The notes: generated by a model from the letters alone, not told the origin. A DNA stretch of 64,000 nt from Sepiola atlantica (GCA_963556195.1 OY744519.1:103854000-103917999), one strand, 5' to 3'; positions 46,860 to 57,813 are shown, counted from the first letter of the stretch. Program-made: numbers and translations.

Positions 46860-47794
46860 TTCCTTAGGATAGAGGCATGCTACAGGGGAGAAAAACTGAA
46901 CAAGCAAAAATTCAGGCTACCTATGGATAATCCCTTTAGCATCATAGCTTGCCTATTCCTAGAATAATAAAAAAAATTGTCCCCTTTGAATATAGACTGC
47001 CTGCATACACCGCATATTTTAGATACATTTTCCTCTCCAACAGTTAATAGAAAACATTTCTAATAAATTTAATACCATTGAACCCACCATGAATTTAATT
47101 CATGAAAAAGAACAAAATAGTTCTACAAAATAACACCCTATAATTTCAAGTTAACTGTAAGCCAACCAACAAACATCATCAAATTTCTCTCCCACCACTA
47201 CTCCACTACGTATCCTAAGAATATGTAGCCCCCAGTATTTGTGGGATGAATTCAACATAATCGAAGCCTCACTTAAAGCTCTAAAATACTCCAAACACTT
47301 TATCCTTAATGCTAGAAGAAAAGCCCTCTGCATTTTCCACAGTAAAAGAACTAAAATTCTTTCTACTTACACCCGTAGACCTGTTGTCCTACCTACTAAC
47401 ACACACAACAAACATATATACCGCTTTAGCAAAATATGGTTTTAAGAGCATCCAATCCACCTCTCACAATCAAAAATCTCTTTAACAAACTCAAAAATAC
47501 TTTCATTACTCCTACTAAACAATCAGGCATCTATACTATAGCATGTAGTGAATGCAACAATTACTACATTGATGAAACTCAGCATTTCTTAGCAAACTGA
47601 TCTATGAACATGACATCGCCATTAAACGCATCAATGTCAAAAACGCTCTAGTTTCGCAAATGCTTGATTTGAATCAGTTTTAACTTTGCTAAAACCTCGA
47701 TAATCAAAGCACATAACATACATTGCAGGCAACTCATAGAAACAGTTTTCATTGCACACTCTAGCAATAACATCAAGCAGATTCTGGTTTGTAA
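46860..47794 (+). pseudogene. Second Penelope-type element: RT-end and GIY-YIG remnant
   Basis: Open pieces read TMNLIHEKEQN, then 47239-47445 with LWDEFNIIEASLKALKYSKH and RRKALCIFHSKR. After a stop comes the nuclease: SGIYTIACSECNNYYIDET (near 47524-47580), EHDIAIKRINVKNAL, and a C-terminal FNFAKTSIIKAHNI...RQLIET. The GIY half is intact but the YIG half reads YID, a Gly-to-Asp change. It differs clearly from the 330-2438 protein, with no cysteine cluster of that form, so it belongs to another Penelope clade. Several stops and shifts inactivate it. Confidence 0.75.
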
Positions 47795-48073
47795 AATTTG
47801 GATTATTCGGATTACTGTTGTCATCTTGAGTGTTATCATCGCAACGTTTCGGACTCTGTAATCTCCGGCCTTCTTCAGGGTATCTTTTCGAACTCGGGAA
47901 TATTTTTGTCGAACTCTGGAATCTGGATGGAATTTCGAACGGAACCCTTTATTTTATTTATTGTTTATTTATTTAGTTACAGCGGCCAAAACGTTGTGAT
48001 GATAACACTCAAGATAAGAACAGTAGTCCAGATAATCCAAATTATACAAATTATCAATCCTCATCTCAAAAAT
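47795..48073. mobile_element. Foldback unit (copy 1), directly behind the Penelope remnant
   Basis: Left arm TTGGATTATTCGGATTACTG...GTTATCATCGCAACGTTT is answered in reverse by AAAACGTTGTGATGATAAC...AGATAATCCAAATTATACAA at the right. Arms are about 75 bp. The left arm continues as reverse complement of the CCTGAAGAAGGCCGG core. The short centre contains TTCGAACGGAACCCTTTATT, shared with the 61.1-kb copy. Position immediately 3' of a GIY-YIG ORF suggests a Penelope terminal repeat. Confidence 0.7.
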
Positions 48074-48590
48074 TAACAAACACTCTGGTTTCTTTCAAAT
48101 TAATGCTGCTCTTGTCAAAACATAATTGTGGAAAACGTTATTCTAAGGGTTTTGATCTTTTAGTTATGATCTAATTTTACCTACTTTGCCTCATACACAC
48201 AATTTTTTAGTCACCCTTTCTCACACATCTTGTTTTCTATCTTTAATACTGATTCGATCCCAACCTCCCACCATTTCATCCACTTAGCATTTTATCCATT
48301 AGGGTAATAGAGAGTTATTTTTAGTTATGCAAGAAGAATGTTGTAACAGATATGTCACAGTTTATGAATTTTTCGAATGAAATCAAAGTAGAATAAATAA
48401 TTGTAGTGTTTGTGACCCAACAGGTCATGTGTACGTCTAATATATTATATTAATAGAAGCAGTTTGTGTTTTTTTCTATTATGTATATCATGATATATAT
48501 TGTAGCATATCGTGGCTATATTGCTGTACACTTAATAAACTCATTTTTTTCTACCTTTCCCTTTCTCCTGTGTACAAACCTTTCTGTGAT
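48074..48590. other. No gene seen
   Basis: Noncoding, AT-rich. Confidence 0.5.
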
Positions 48591-48624
48591 GACCCATTTC
48601 TCCACACAGGAAGATTAAATCTTC

Positions 48625-49077
48625 ACATATCTCACTAAACAGGAAGAAGGTCCACTGGAAAAACATACAGCTTGATGAAGAGACTGACATCAAAGACTTA
48701 GAAGAAGAGGAACAATACAAATACCTTGCCGTTGAAGAAAATGATTCAACGTGCCAAGATGAGAGGAAAAATTGGCAGAATATATGTACACTGTGTAAAA
48801 TCTGCAAAACACAGCTTAAAAACAAAATAACTGCCATTAACCAACTTGCCATGCCAGTGATAACATACAGTTTTGGCATTATAGACTGGTCACAAAAGGA
48901 CATTAACAAACTAGACACAAAAACAAGGAAAATGTTGACACTGAACAGAATATGTACAGAAACCAGTGTCTACCTAGGTTGTATCTGCCCAAAGGAGCAG
49001 GAGGTATGTGTCTCTCAGAAATTAATCATCAACATCGAGCCATTGTGGCACAATTGTGAGCACTGCCCAATACCAGA
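48625..49077 (+). pseudogene. R2/NeSL-like LINE ORF remnant, post-RT region
   Basis: One long frame reads EEEQYKYLAVEENDST, TQLKNKITAINQLAMPVITY, SFGIIDWSQKDINKLDTKTR and KMLTLNRI, matching the thumb/post-RT segment of R2/NeSL/Dong-type LINEs (KYLG..., NKI.AIN..A.PV..YS.GII.W, LD.KTRK...). The following HPRADVDRLYLPRKEGGRGL block is degraded to YLGCICPKEQEVCVSQKL. The element then passes directly into copy G of an unrelated LINE tail. Confidence 0.75.
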
Positions 49078-49187
49078 TGAAGACTTGGCCAGAGATAGGT
49101 TAGTTTTGAAGTCAATTTCTAAAAGTCGCCCAACATGCATGCCAGCATGTAAAACAAATGTTAAAACAAATATGATGATGATGATGT
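49078..49187 (+). mobile_element. LINE 3'-end remnant (copy G)
   Basis: GACTTGGCCAGAGATAGGTT to AAATATGATGATGATGATG: the last 110 bp of the 13.5-kb family with its ATG tail, joined without a gap to the R2/NeSL-like remnant. Confidence 0.65.
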
Positions 49188-49365
49188 GTAGTTCCCCTCA
49201 AGCTATAGATAAAACAGCAACTTGTGTTCAATAAATCATAAACAATAAATATTGTATTTCAGTATTAACTGATTTATAAAACAGACAAACCAGCCAACAA
49301 TAGGTTTTGATAGTAATTGTTATTAATCCGTTACTCTATAATAAAGAGCAATCTGTATTTATTTC

Positions 49366-49430
<65 letters not shown>

Positions 49431-49780
49431 TGTCACACAAAAGTTAGCGAGTAAAAGAAACCAACAAAAAACTGCTGGACGAATCGTTTTCAAGTATTTA
49501 AGGGAATTGAGAAAGCAAATAGCAAGTCAGATCAACCCCCGCCTTCAATCTATTTCCATAATGAAATGTTTTCTTTTTTTTTCCTTTCTGCTCTTTATAC
49601 CGATTTATACATTTTTGAAAACTTTTCAGTTTGAGACATTTTCTATTTTTGTATTTCTTTTTTTAACTTCAGATTCAAACGTTAGTTTATATGAATATTA
49701 GTAATGAAGGATAATTATTTTCTGTCATTTTTCGATGCTGGGTGTTTACTGGTGAGTAAATAAAATGCGTTTGTGATTTG
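49188..49780. other. (GT)n(AT)n microsatellite; no gene
   Basis: (GT)n then (AT)n at about 49367-49428, then AT-rich noncoding sequence. Confidence 0.65.
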
Positions 49781-50780
49781 AAAAAGATGAGCAGCATGTA
49801 TAGAAATGTTGGTGGTTACGTGTAAGAATGATGATAACATGGGAACTTTTGTGGAGCATAAGAATATGAAGAAAGCAGTAGATATTGTATTTATGGTTAA
49901 AAGGTAGATAAATGTAAGATGGTTGTGAGGATATAAAAAGAGACAGGAATCTATACGTAAAAAAGAGTGATTGTGTGTGCATCAGTTTAAGTGTTGATGG
50001 TGTGTATAAGAGGAAGAATAACAAAGATTTGCATGTGGAAGGCATTGAAAATGTGAACGAAAGATTTGTATGTTGGAAAGGGAAGATTTACATATGAAAA
50101 AGGAAGAAAGATTTACATATAGACAGCGTCGGTTAGCATGTGCATTTGCTTATGGAAGGCATAGAACAAGTTGAAAGGAAATAGATTACAATAGGGAGGA
50201 GAAAGGGGCCCAGAAATAGCTTATCATACAGAGGAGAAGAGGGTGCAGAAAGATTATCATATGGAGGGGAAGCGTGCAGAAAGGGGTTTGCCGCACAGGA
50301 GAAGGGGGTGGTGGTCAGAAAGAGGTTTGTACACAAGAAATGGGGGAGGGTCAGAAAGAAGTCTGCGCACAGGAGGAGTCAGAAATAGGTTTATGCACAG
50401 GAGAAGGAGGAGGCGTCAGAAAAAGGTTTGCACACAGAGGAGAAAGTTAGAGCAGAAAGATTTCCCAAGGAGGAGAAAAATGGTTCTAAAATTTTGCAGA
50501 GGTAAAAAAATAAAGGGGGGAGGTAGCAAAAGGATATTTGCATATTGAAGAGGACAGAGGACAAAGGTTGGCAGACAGAGGAGAAAATGGAAGATCGAAA
50601 GATTTGCATAGGGGATAGAAAGGAGGACAAAAATGTTAGTATACTGAAAAGAAAGGAGACAAAGATTTGCATATGGAATAGAAGGAAAAGGAAAGATTTG
50701 GATATGAGAAAGTGTAAAAGAAAGAATTGTGTGTGTCTCGTGCATCTGAAAATGGAAAAGGAACAATGAACTTTTCATAG
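49781..50780. repeat. Purine-rich degenerate tandem repeat, about 1 kb
   Basis: The plus strand is strongly G/A-rich, built of diverged units around GAAAGATTTGCATATGGA and CACAGGAGAAGGAGG of about 25-45 bp. The lack of pyrimidines keeps several frames open on both strands (for example 50243-50548 and 50391-50787). These are not genes. Confidence 0.8.
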
Positions 50781-51109
50781 AGGACATCGTTGCAAAAGGA
50801 AATGCAAAATGCTATTGAATATAACATACGTGTATGACGGGGGGGAGTATTGTGTTTGTAATATTAAGTATAAAAGGTAAGTAAAGCTTGCTGCAAGCAA
50901 ATTGAAGGGAGGGAATCCATTTGAAGAGGAAAAACAGAATTTTGTGTTTAACAGTATAATAAAAGAAAATAGTAGAAATGTGTTTTTAATAATCTTGATA
51001 TTGGCTAGAAAATGATTGAATTTGTAAGTGTGTGTTTGTCAGCATAAGGTAAAGAGAAAAAACTTTTTTTCATTTCCTATTCCTTGACATTTTCCTATTT
51101 ATTTTCCAG
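50781..51109. other. Intron end before MIS12 exon 2
   Basis: No feature except the pyrimidine-rich acceptor CTATTTATTTTCCAG. Confidence 0.6.
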
Positions 51110-51177
51110 TATACAATGCTATGAATGAATACCTGAGTGAATGTATCAAAGCTGTAATGGAGTTTATGACTACTGAG
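51110..51177 (+). CDS. MIS12: Kinetochore protein MIS12 homologue, second coding exon
   Basis: 68 bp. The first two bases complete an Ile codon with the last base of exon 1, and the exon then reads YNAMNEYLSECIKAVMEFMT up to TE. IYxAxxxYLxExxxAV matches the amphipathic helix that follows the FGFT motif in MIS12 and takes part in the coiled-coil head I with PMF1. Acceptor TTTTCCAG (ends 51109) and donor GTGAGT are good. It ends in phase 0. Confidence 0.8.
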
Positions 51178-51227
51178 GTGAGTTATTTATTGGCTTTTTA
51201 TTTATCTCTATTTATAATATTAGCTGT

Positions 51228-52031
51228 TTTTTATTTATTTGGTCTATTTGGACTACTGTTTCTGTTGGATAGATAACAAATTCCATCTAGAAAAATACTT
51301 TTAAATATTTTATATTTAAAAGAGAAATGGAATATTTTTCAAAATTAAAGAAGTAACTCTTTACCCTTAAGTTATCTCCCTTGCCTCAAAATGCATTTTG
51401 GAAGCATGAGTTATCAACCCCCGCATTTTGGCCAGATAGAATAATTCAATGGATGCTTGTCTCCATTGGCTATCAAACCTTATTTTGAAAGTGATTCTTT
51501 TCAGTTGTAAATTGTATAATAAATAATTTATTATTCTTGATCTACATAGAATCGTTTTCTATTCATTTATTTCTTAATATTTGTGTCTTACCACTCTCAA
51601 CAAACACTTTATTCAGTTCTCATCTTGGATGTTATTCTCACAACGTTTCACCTGATGCAACCTTCGATCTTCTTCAGTTGCATCTTGTTGAACTCTGGAA
51701 TCTAGACCCATGGCACAACGGATAAAGTACTAAGGAATAATCAGTCCTAAGTGACAGTCTTTTGGAGGTTGAAGGTTCAATCCTCAGTACATGCGATACT
51801 AAGAATATTAAGAATTACTTAAAACCTCTACTTGGTCATTGATGATTGAATGAGAACAATCTACCCTCATAGATTAAATAAAGGATTTTGTTTAAAATGC
51901 TGTACAGATTCCCAAATTCGACAAGACACACCTGAAGAAGGTCGGAGGTTACATGAGAATAACATCCAAGATGAGAACAGTAGTCATATTAATACAAATA
52001 ATACATATTATCAATCCTCATCTCAGAAATT
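51228..52031 (+). mobile_element. Foldback unit with tRNA-like core (copy 2)
   Basis: Inner left arm (51620-51670: CTCATCTTGGATGTTATTCT...CAACGTTTCACC) and right arm (51930-52031: CCTGAAGAAGGTCGGAGGTT...AACATCCAAGATGAGAACAG) are inverted repeats. An outer left-arm piece (TTATTTGGTCTATTTGGACT) sits at 51228-51258, separated by about 360 bp of other sequence, so the arm is split. Between the arms lies a Pol III-type promoter: A-box-like TGGCACAACGG (51711-51721) and perfect B box GGTTCAATCC (51774-51783). It ends ATCAATCCTCATCTCAGAAA. The right arm lacks the CGGCCGAAACGTTGT part. Confidence 0.7.
51711..51783 (+). promoter_or_regulatory. tRNA-like internal Pol III promoter (A and B boxes)
   Basis: TGGCACAACGG and GGTTCAATCC are 53 bp apart measured end to start, slightly wide but allowed for Pol III type 2 promoters. 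The region resembles a tRNA-derived SINE head and not an intact tRNA. Confidence 0.55.
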
Positions 52032-52570
52032 TTAAAACAGTTAAGTAAAAATTGCAGAATTCACAAATTATTATTTTTTAAACAATTGCATGAAATTTAT
52101 AAACCCCCTTTTGAACACTGATCTCTTAAACACTATTCAAGTTTTTATACTAATTCCACAAAATTAGCTCAAAACATTTACTAAGTAGCAAGAAAAAATT
52201 CTGATAGAATAAGCTCTATATTTGTTTATCTCCTCTGCAGGAGGTTAGACACAAGGTCAGGTGGGGTTTTGAAAAGCCAGTTCACGGAGTGAAGTGTACT
52301 CTGGCCTACAAAAAATGACTGATCAGCTCTGTCGGTATTCCTTGGTAGGCACACCAGGTGATTAGCAGTAAACTAATCCCTTCTCAAAGAGAAGGTAAAG
52401 CCCGATAGGGTGGACCTCCTAGCACTGAACAAAACCATACTTCAGCTCGACAGCTATAAAGCCATTGTCGGACTGATTGTAAAGTACGTATCACTGACTG
52501 AAATTCTATCCCAAGTTTATAAACAGATGAGTTTAATTAATTTTTTTTGCTACGGAAAGTGGATATATCT
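52032..52570. repeat. Mostly unassigned; second copy of the 44.4-kb short repeat
   Basis: 52336-52402 repeats the GGTATTCCTTGGTAGGCACA / CAGGTGATTAGCAGTAAAC arrangement seen at 44440. The remainder is noncoding. Confidence 0.4.
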
Positions 52571-52680
52571 ACTAGTGTTGAGACGATTAATCGGAATTGG
52601 GAATCGGAAAAATCAAAACTTTTTGGGGTATCAGAATCGGTATTGGAATCGGAAAAATTTTAGCCTTATTTCTGATTGAG
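52571..52680. repeat. AATCGG-rich element end
   Basis: GATTAATCGGAATTGGGAATC and repeated TCGGTATTGGAATCGGAA. A similar ATCGGCAATTGTATCGGAA phrase returns at about 55451-55480. The two could bound one AT-rich element of about 2.9 kb, but the phrases are in direct and not inverted orientation. Confidence 0.35.
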
Positions 52681-52999
52681 AAAACGATTCTTAAATTTTT
52701 TTTTTTTTTTTGACAATAAAAAATGAAACAATGTAGTTATTTATTAGAAGATTGTTTATTTACAATATAAGACTAAGGGCCACAGGACCGCAGGTTATGA
52801 ATCCATTCCCAGATTTAGCAAAATCTTGGATACAATACATAAAGGGAAAACATTTAGAAGTTTGTCAAATTAAAAAAAAAAATTATATCTACATTTAAAA
52901 GCACCCCCCCTCCCTCCATAAGATTCTACTTTTTTTAGGTGATTATGTTTGAACACACTGAACAAAAACCCTCAATTATTTTAGAATTTAGAGTCGTGG

Positions 53000-54090
53000 G
53001 TTAGTTGCACATATACATTTAATGTAAAATGATCCCCCATTTCCGGGCTATTCTAAGTTTTTACAGCAGTTAACTAAATTTTTTACCACTAACCCAAGTC
53101 CGACCAGCAATGTCATAAAACCACACATAATTGGTTCTTTTTTTTTTTGGTATTGCAATCAGACTTATGGTTAGTAGTAGGAATGAGGCGTGTTTTTTAG
53201 GACTTTTAACAATGACATATTTTATACTAAAGTTTGATCAGGAACATTAACATGGCCAAGATTTAAAACAAAAAAGAATTGGTTACATGTCCTTAAAACA
53301 CTGTCTGGTCCAAAAGTAGTGATCATTTTACATGAAATCTATATGCAAAACTGATTTTTTGTTGTTTTATTTTATTGTTACAGCTAAGTTTTTCAGGCTG
53401 TTTACATGTAATCGCCTAAAAAACGGAGAATCACGTTTTTCTTTTTGGGTGAATTATCATAGGATGCAGAGCTATAATAATACCTTTTTTTCCTTTCACA
53501 ACAAAAAGTAATTGCGAATTGGTGAAAAAAACAAAAGAAAACGAGCACTGATAATTTCATAAGAATGCAGTATTTACAAAGTACAGGAAAATGATTAAAA
53601 AATAAAATAAAAACATTTTTGTCAAGAAAAAAAAAATATTTATAAACTTTTATTGATAATTATAAAAAAAATTAGATAAAAAACGATTTATTGAAGAATT
53701 TACAATGGAGGATCAGTTTCACACATAAATTTAATGTAAAATGAGCTCCTATTTCCAAGATATTCTAGCGTTTTAGGCAATTAACTAAACAGTTTTCTTT
53801 TTCTATGGGAGGTAAATTCTATGCGTTTATTTTTTTGGGGTGGGTGGATCTACTTTTTTAAGCAGTTACGTATGGTTTTATGACATTGCCCATCGGACTT
53901 AGGGGATGTGGTAAAAAAATTTAGTGAACATAACTAAAAAGTTAAAATGGCCTGGAAATGGTGATCATTTTATGGTAAATTTATATACGAATCTGATCTC
54001 CCTCTCTAAATTCTGAATTGTTTTATTTTTCTTTCCGCCAAGTTTTTCAAGGTGTTCACACGTAATCACCTAAAAAAAAAAAGAAGTAAA
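53000..54090. repeat. Nested foldback modules (family also at 14.3 kb)
   Basis: Four related blocks: 53020-53135 (minus), 53300-53420 (plus), 53722-53800 (minus), 53868-54085 (plus). Shared phrases are CGGACTTAGGGGATGTGGT, GATCATTTTATGGTAAATTT and AAGTTTTTCAAGGTGTTCAC...AATCACCTAAAAAA. The outer pair forms an imperfect inverted repeat of about 115 bp. No ORF is present. Confidence 0.6.
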
Positions 54091-55799
54091 ATCTCATTTT
54101 GGGGGAGTGATGTAGCTGAAGGTGTTAATCTACAAATTTGCCATTATTGTTATTAGTAGTATTACTATTATTATTATATGGATCTTTTTATTTTTACAGT
54201 AAAACAAATTAGTCTAATAACTGATAAAATCTTTATGATTAGGATAAAAAATATAAACATGAGTTGATAGAGGGAAGGTACAGAATAGTTAACCCCACAC
54301 TATTTAAACTATCAAATAGAAAGTCACTTAAACTGGCTTTAAAATTCTTGGCAAATCTTCATGTATTATAAGATTGAAAGTTCTGGAAGCTATTTACATC
54401 CAATAATTTTATAAATAGAGATTAAAACAACATTATCTTAAGAAAATTAGTTATAATTTTATAACAACTTGGTTCAATTAATAATTTAATCACTAAACGA
54501 TATTGTAATAATTAAATTAACTTTCAAACAGACACCGTAGTTAAAAAAAAAGCAAAGCAAAAAATGAAATTAAAAAGACGGGATAGATACACCAAATTTT
54601 GAATAAAATAGATTTTTATTCTTAAATTATATTTCTTGTCATTAAATAAATTTCTAATTTACTTTTTTAAGTCTTAAAAATGTAACTGTAATTAAGTGTT
54701 TAAATCGCTTGTGGTCATGTTGCCTAAAAAATAGTTTTAACTAAAACTTCATTTATTACTTTTTTTTTCTTCTTTCAAATAAATTGTTGTATCACTTACC
54801 TTGTTTACGACGAAACCGAAATACATTGTGATGGATTTAATCTCGTAATAGGATTTTAATTTATTACTTTTTTTTATTAATATAATTATTGGAAAAGATA
54901 ATACAAGAACCGTGTTTTTAGAATGTTGTTCTAAGAACACGGTTCTTGTATTATCTAAGAACGAAAACTTAGAAAAATCGGTTTTATTTGTTTTAAAACA
55001 ACAGTAAATATTTTAAAATATTTGGAGCAAGGGGTGGGGGGCTATTTAAACTATATCCCTCTCAAGAATGGTCCTAAAATCTATTTTCAATCAATATTTA
55101 TTCCATAGTTCCCTAATTTTCAGTGCACCAAAAATTTAAATAGCATTTTGTACATTAATGATGAACTGATACAAATCGGGTTTGTCTTAAAAGAAAAATA
55201 AATCTTTAGTTGTCTCACAATTTTCAATCAATTACAAGGAAAATATTTCAGAAAAATTATTTAGAAAGATCTACTTGTGTAATATACCCTCCTCCCCAAA
55301 TGTATTTTTTTATGTTTTTCAAAAATATATGCAGACATTGCATGGAGTTTTTACAGTAATTTAGAAAATTAAAAAAAGCAACAGATCTCTAATTAAATAT
55401 TTAGAAATTTTTAAAAAATTGGAATAAGTAATTGTATCAAATCAGGAATTTAGAACAGAATCGGCAATTGTATCGGAATTGGGGAAAATTTTTAAAATTG
55501 TCCTGTCACTGCTATCTACTCAAAATGATATTACTGTTAACTGCGAAAATCCAGGATATAGTTAAGGCAAATGAATGCCAAAAGAATTCTGGGTACGTTA
55601 GCAATATCATTTATCAAACCATGAATTACAAAGAACATAGTATGATTCTGTAATTTTAGGGAAATAAAAACAGAGCGCTCAATTACATTTCTAAGAGCAT
55701 AAAATATTTATTACATATGGTACTATACAGTAATATTTCGACTATACATTATTACCTGTGGTTTCAAGATTTCCCATCTCTCCTTGAACCACAGGTATC
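54091..55799. other. No gene; strong hairpin at 54897-54955
   Basis: Very AT-rich noncoding DNA. GATAATACAAGAACCGTGTT at 54897 is answered by AACACGGTTCTTGTATTATC ending at 54955: 24-bp arms with one mismatch and an 11-base loop. Confidence 0.65.
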
Positions 55800-55929
55800 A
55801 ATGTCTAATTGAAGTATTATTGTGTTGTAGCACATCTATATATGTATCTATATCTATGAAAACGTTGATAACTGTGGATTCTAATTAACATGTTGAGTAA
55901 TCTGTCCCACAACGAAATTTGGAAAGTTG

Positions 55930-56095
55930 GTGTATAAATAAAGTAAGGTGATCTGCTCTTGTGTCAGGCATACAGAGTTATCTGCCCCTGGCAGATAACT
56001 ATATATATAGAACATGGTAGCAACCATTTGCAATCTTAGGATACACATGTGAAAACGTTCCCCGAGATAATAAATGTTATACATGGTGCTACGAA
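55930..56095 (+). repeat. Ty3/gypsy-like element, 5' LTR
   Basis: Shares GTGATCTGCTCTTGTGTC, CCCCTGGCAGATAACTATAT and CGAGATAATAAATGTTATAC with 57645-57792. The outer border upstream is not clear. Directly after it, TGGTGCTACGAACAGGATC has the form of a tRNA primer-binding site. Confidence 0.65.
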
Positions 56096-56161
56096 CAGGA
56101 TCAACTTTGAAAGTTACCAATTTGAAACCATATACTTTAGAGTCATTTACCACCAGGCATA

Positions 56162-57360
56162 ATGGACCAACAATATTTGAAGCTGATGAAACAACTCATG
56201 GAGCTGCAAATAGAAAACATTGAGCTCAGAAAAGACGGAATTCGCGGTCAGTCAGACACATCCTATGTGGAAAGACTGGAGCGACTGTCAATAGGCCTTG
56301 ATAACATAGACGGTGAAGGGGCGTTGTTTCTGGATACATAGGCCCGCAATGTACTCTTATCCATAGCTCAAATTTTCTGGATAATGCGTGAGGGATCATA
56401 TTGCCTTGAAAGAGTGATAATCAAAGGTGACAAAATTTTGATACTTAACAACTTTGAGCAGATTTACTCGAGTCACTTCATTCCTTCTGGCCATGGCTGG
56501 GTGCTAGCATCAGGCAGACCAGATCACAGTGCTGCACTTGCAACACGATTGCGCCATCTCTGCCGAAGGTACCCTCGTTGATGTCACCAGCAGATCCGGG
56601 ATTTCCATTTCAACAAGTTATAGTGGACTTTGTCGACATACAGGGCAAACAGTACTTGATATATGCTGATCAGTATATTGGATGGATGGAGATGGCCCTA
56701 ATGCCATCGAGGAAGGCCAAAACTGTGTGTGACACGATGAGAACATGGTTTTGTATATATGAATGGAGGACCGCCATTTGAGTCCTAGGATTCCTGAAGA
56801 ACTGGGGGATACGGAAACGAATGTCATCAGCGTACTACCCTCAAAGCAATGAGTGCCCAGAGGTAGCGGTCAAGACAGCTAAGCATATACACGCCGACAA
56901 TACAGATAACTGTGGATGCTTACACTGCTGACCCATCACAACCCCCACTGTTCAGGACCATAACATGTCCCCAACTATAATGCTGGATGGTCGGGTTATT
57001 TAAGATTACCTCCCAGTCCTACAAGATAAGTACCAACCATGGAAGGAGTGGAAAGAGATAGGTGAATTAAAGGAGGTTCTGATGGCCAAAAAGCACATGC
57101 AGAACGAACAATTCTACAACCAGCATTGCCGTCCACTTTAAGAACTAAAAGTCGAAGATTTCGTCCAGATCCAAAACCAAGATGGTCCCCACCCTTGTCA
57201 ATGGAGAAAGATGGGAGGGTCGTGGAAACAGGTGGCAACGGAGAGTACCAGGTGCGAGTGGATGGGAGCAATCGGGTAACACTATGGAACCGTTGCTTCC
57301 AGAAGATCTACCCAGTTGTTGATGGCCCACATTGCTCCACACTAAAAACCTTAGACCCTT
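56162..57360 (+). pseudogene. Ty3/gypsy-like internal region, gag start to integrase, mostly deleted
   Basis: A gag-like start (56162-56340, MDQQYLKLMKQLMELQ, coiled-coil-like, ends at a stop) is followed almost directly by integrase pieces: PFQQVIVDFVDIQGKQYLIY with the first catalytic Asp (from 56605), then after a gap WGIRKRMSSAYYPQSNECPE with the Glu region (near 56805-56860). A GPY/F-like C-terminal module follows (QIQNQDGPHP, VRVDGSNRVTLWNR, to 57340). Protease, RT and RNase H are absent, and the segment holding the second integrase Asp is lost near 56764. Several stops and shifts are present. The element cannot supply its own functions. Confidence 0.8.
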
Positions 57361-57644
57361 AAATAAATTCCGAACCCCCGCGGCAACAAGCCCCTGATAA
57401 GGCTATGGACGTCAGTGTCACGTCACCTTATGAACCCGAAGAAGAACAGATGGAGGTGGACAACATGGGGTAGTGGGAAGAAACACAGGGTACATACGCC
57501 TGGTCGAGCTCCTACCGTTAAGCCTACCCTGATATTGAAGGGTATGAGCGCCAAGAAGTTTATCCACACAAATATGTGGAAAAACGCATAAGTTCTCTGG
57601 CACATAAATGAAGAGGTGACCACGTCCCTTTATCCCGTGCATGT

Positions 57645-57800
57645 ATAAGTAAAGTAGAGTGATCTGCTCTTGTGTCGGGCAGGACAGTTTTTTGCCCCTG
57701 GCAGATAACTATATATAGAACATGGTGGCAGCCATTTGCAATTTTAGGATACACACATGAATACCGTTCTCGAGATAATAGATGCTATACAGTTGGGTAT
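57645..57800 (+). repeat. Ty3/gypsy-like element, 3' LTR
   Basis: Matches the 5' LTR with about one mismatch in eight bases by eye, suggesting an old insertion. 57361-57644 between integrase and LTR is degraded, without a clear polypurine tract. Confidence 0.65.
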
Positions 57801-57813
57801 AGCAAAGGGTAAT

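Larger units (their letters stand above)
30463..51109 (+). other. MIS12 intron of about 20.6 kb
   Basis: Begins GTAAGT and ends TTATTTTCCAG. It is filled with mobile elements on both strands, listed separately. No additional MIS12 exon is needed, since exons 1 and 2 abut in the alignment to MIS12. Confidence 0.7.

Noticed and set aside
50243..50787. Basic (plus) and Phe/Ser-rich (minus) frames of about 100-120 aa
   Set aside because: Purine-rich degenerate repeat; open frames reflect composition.
56162..57360. Intact retrovirus-like element
   Set aside because: Protease, RT and RNase H are missing, several stops are present, the LTRs are short and diverged, and there is no envelope-like ORF.
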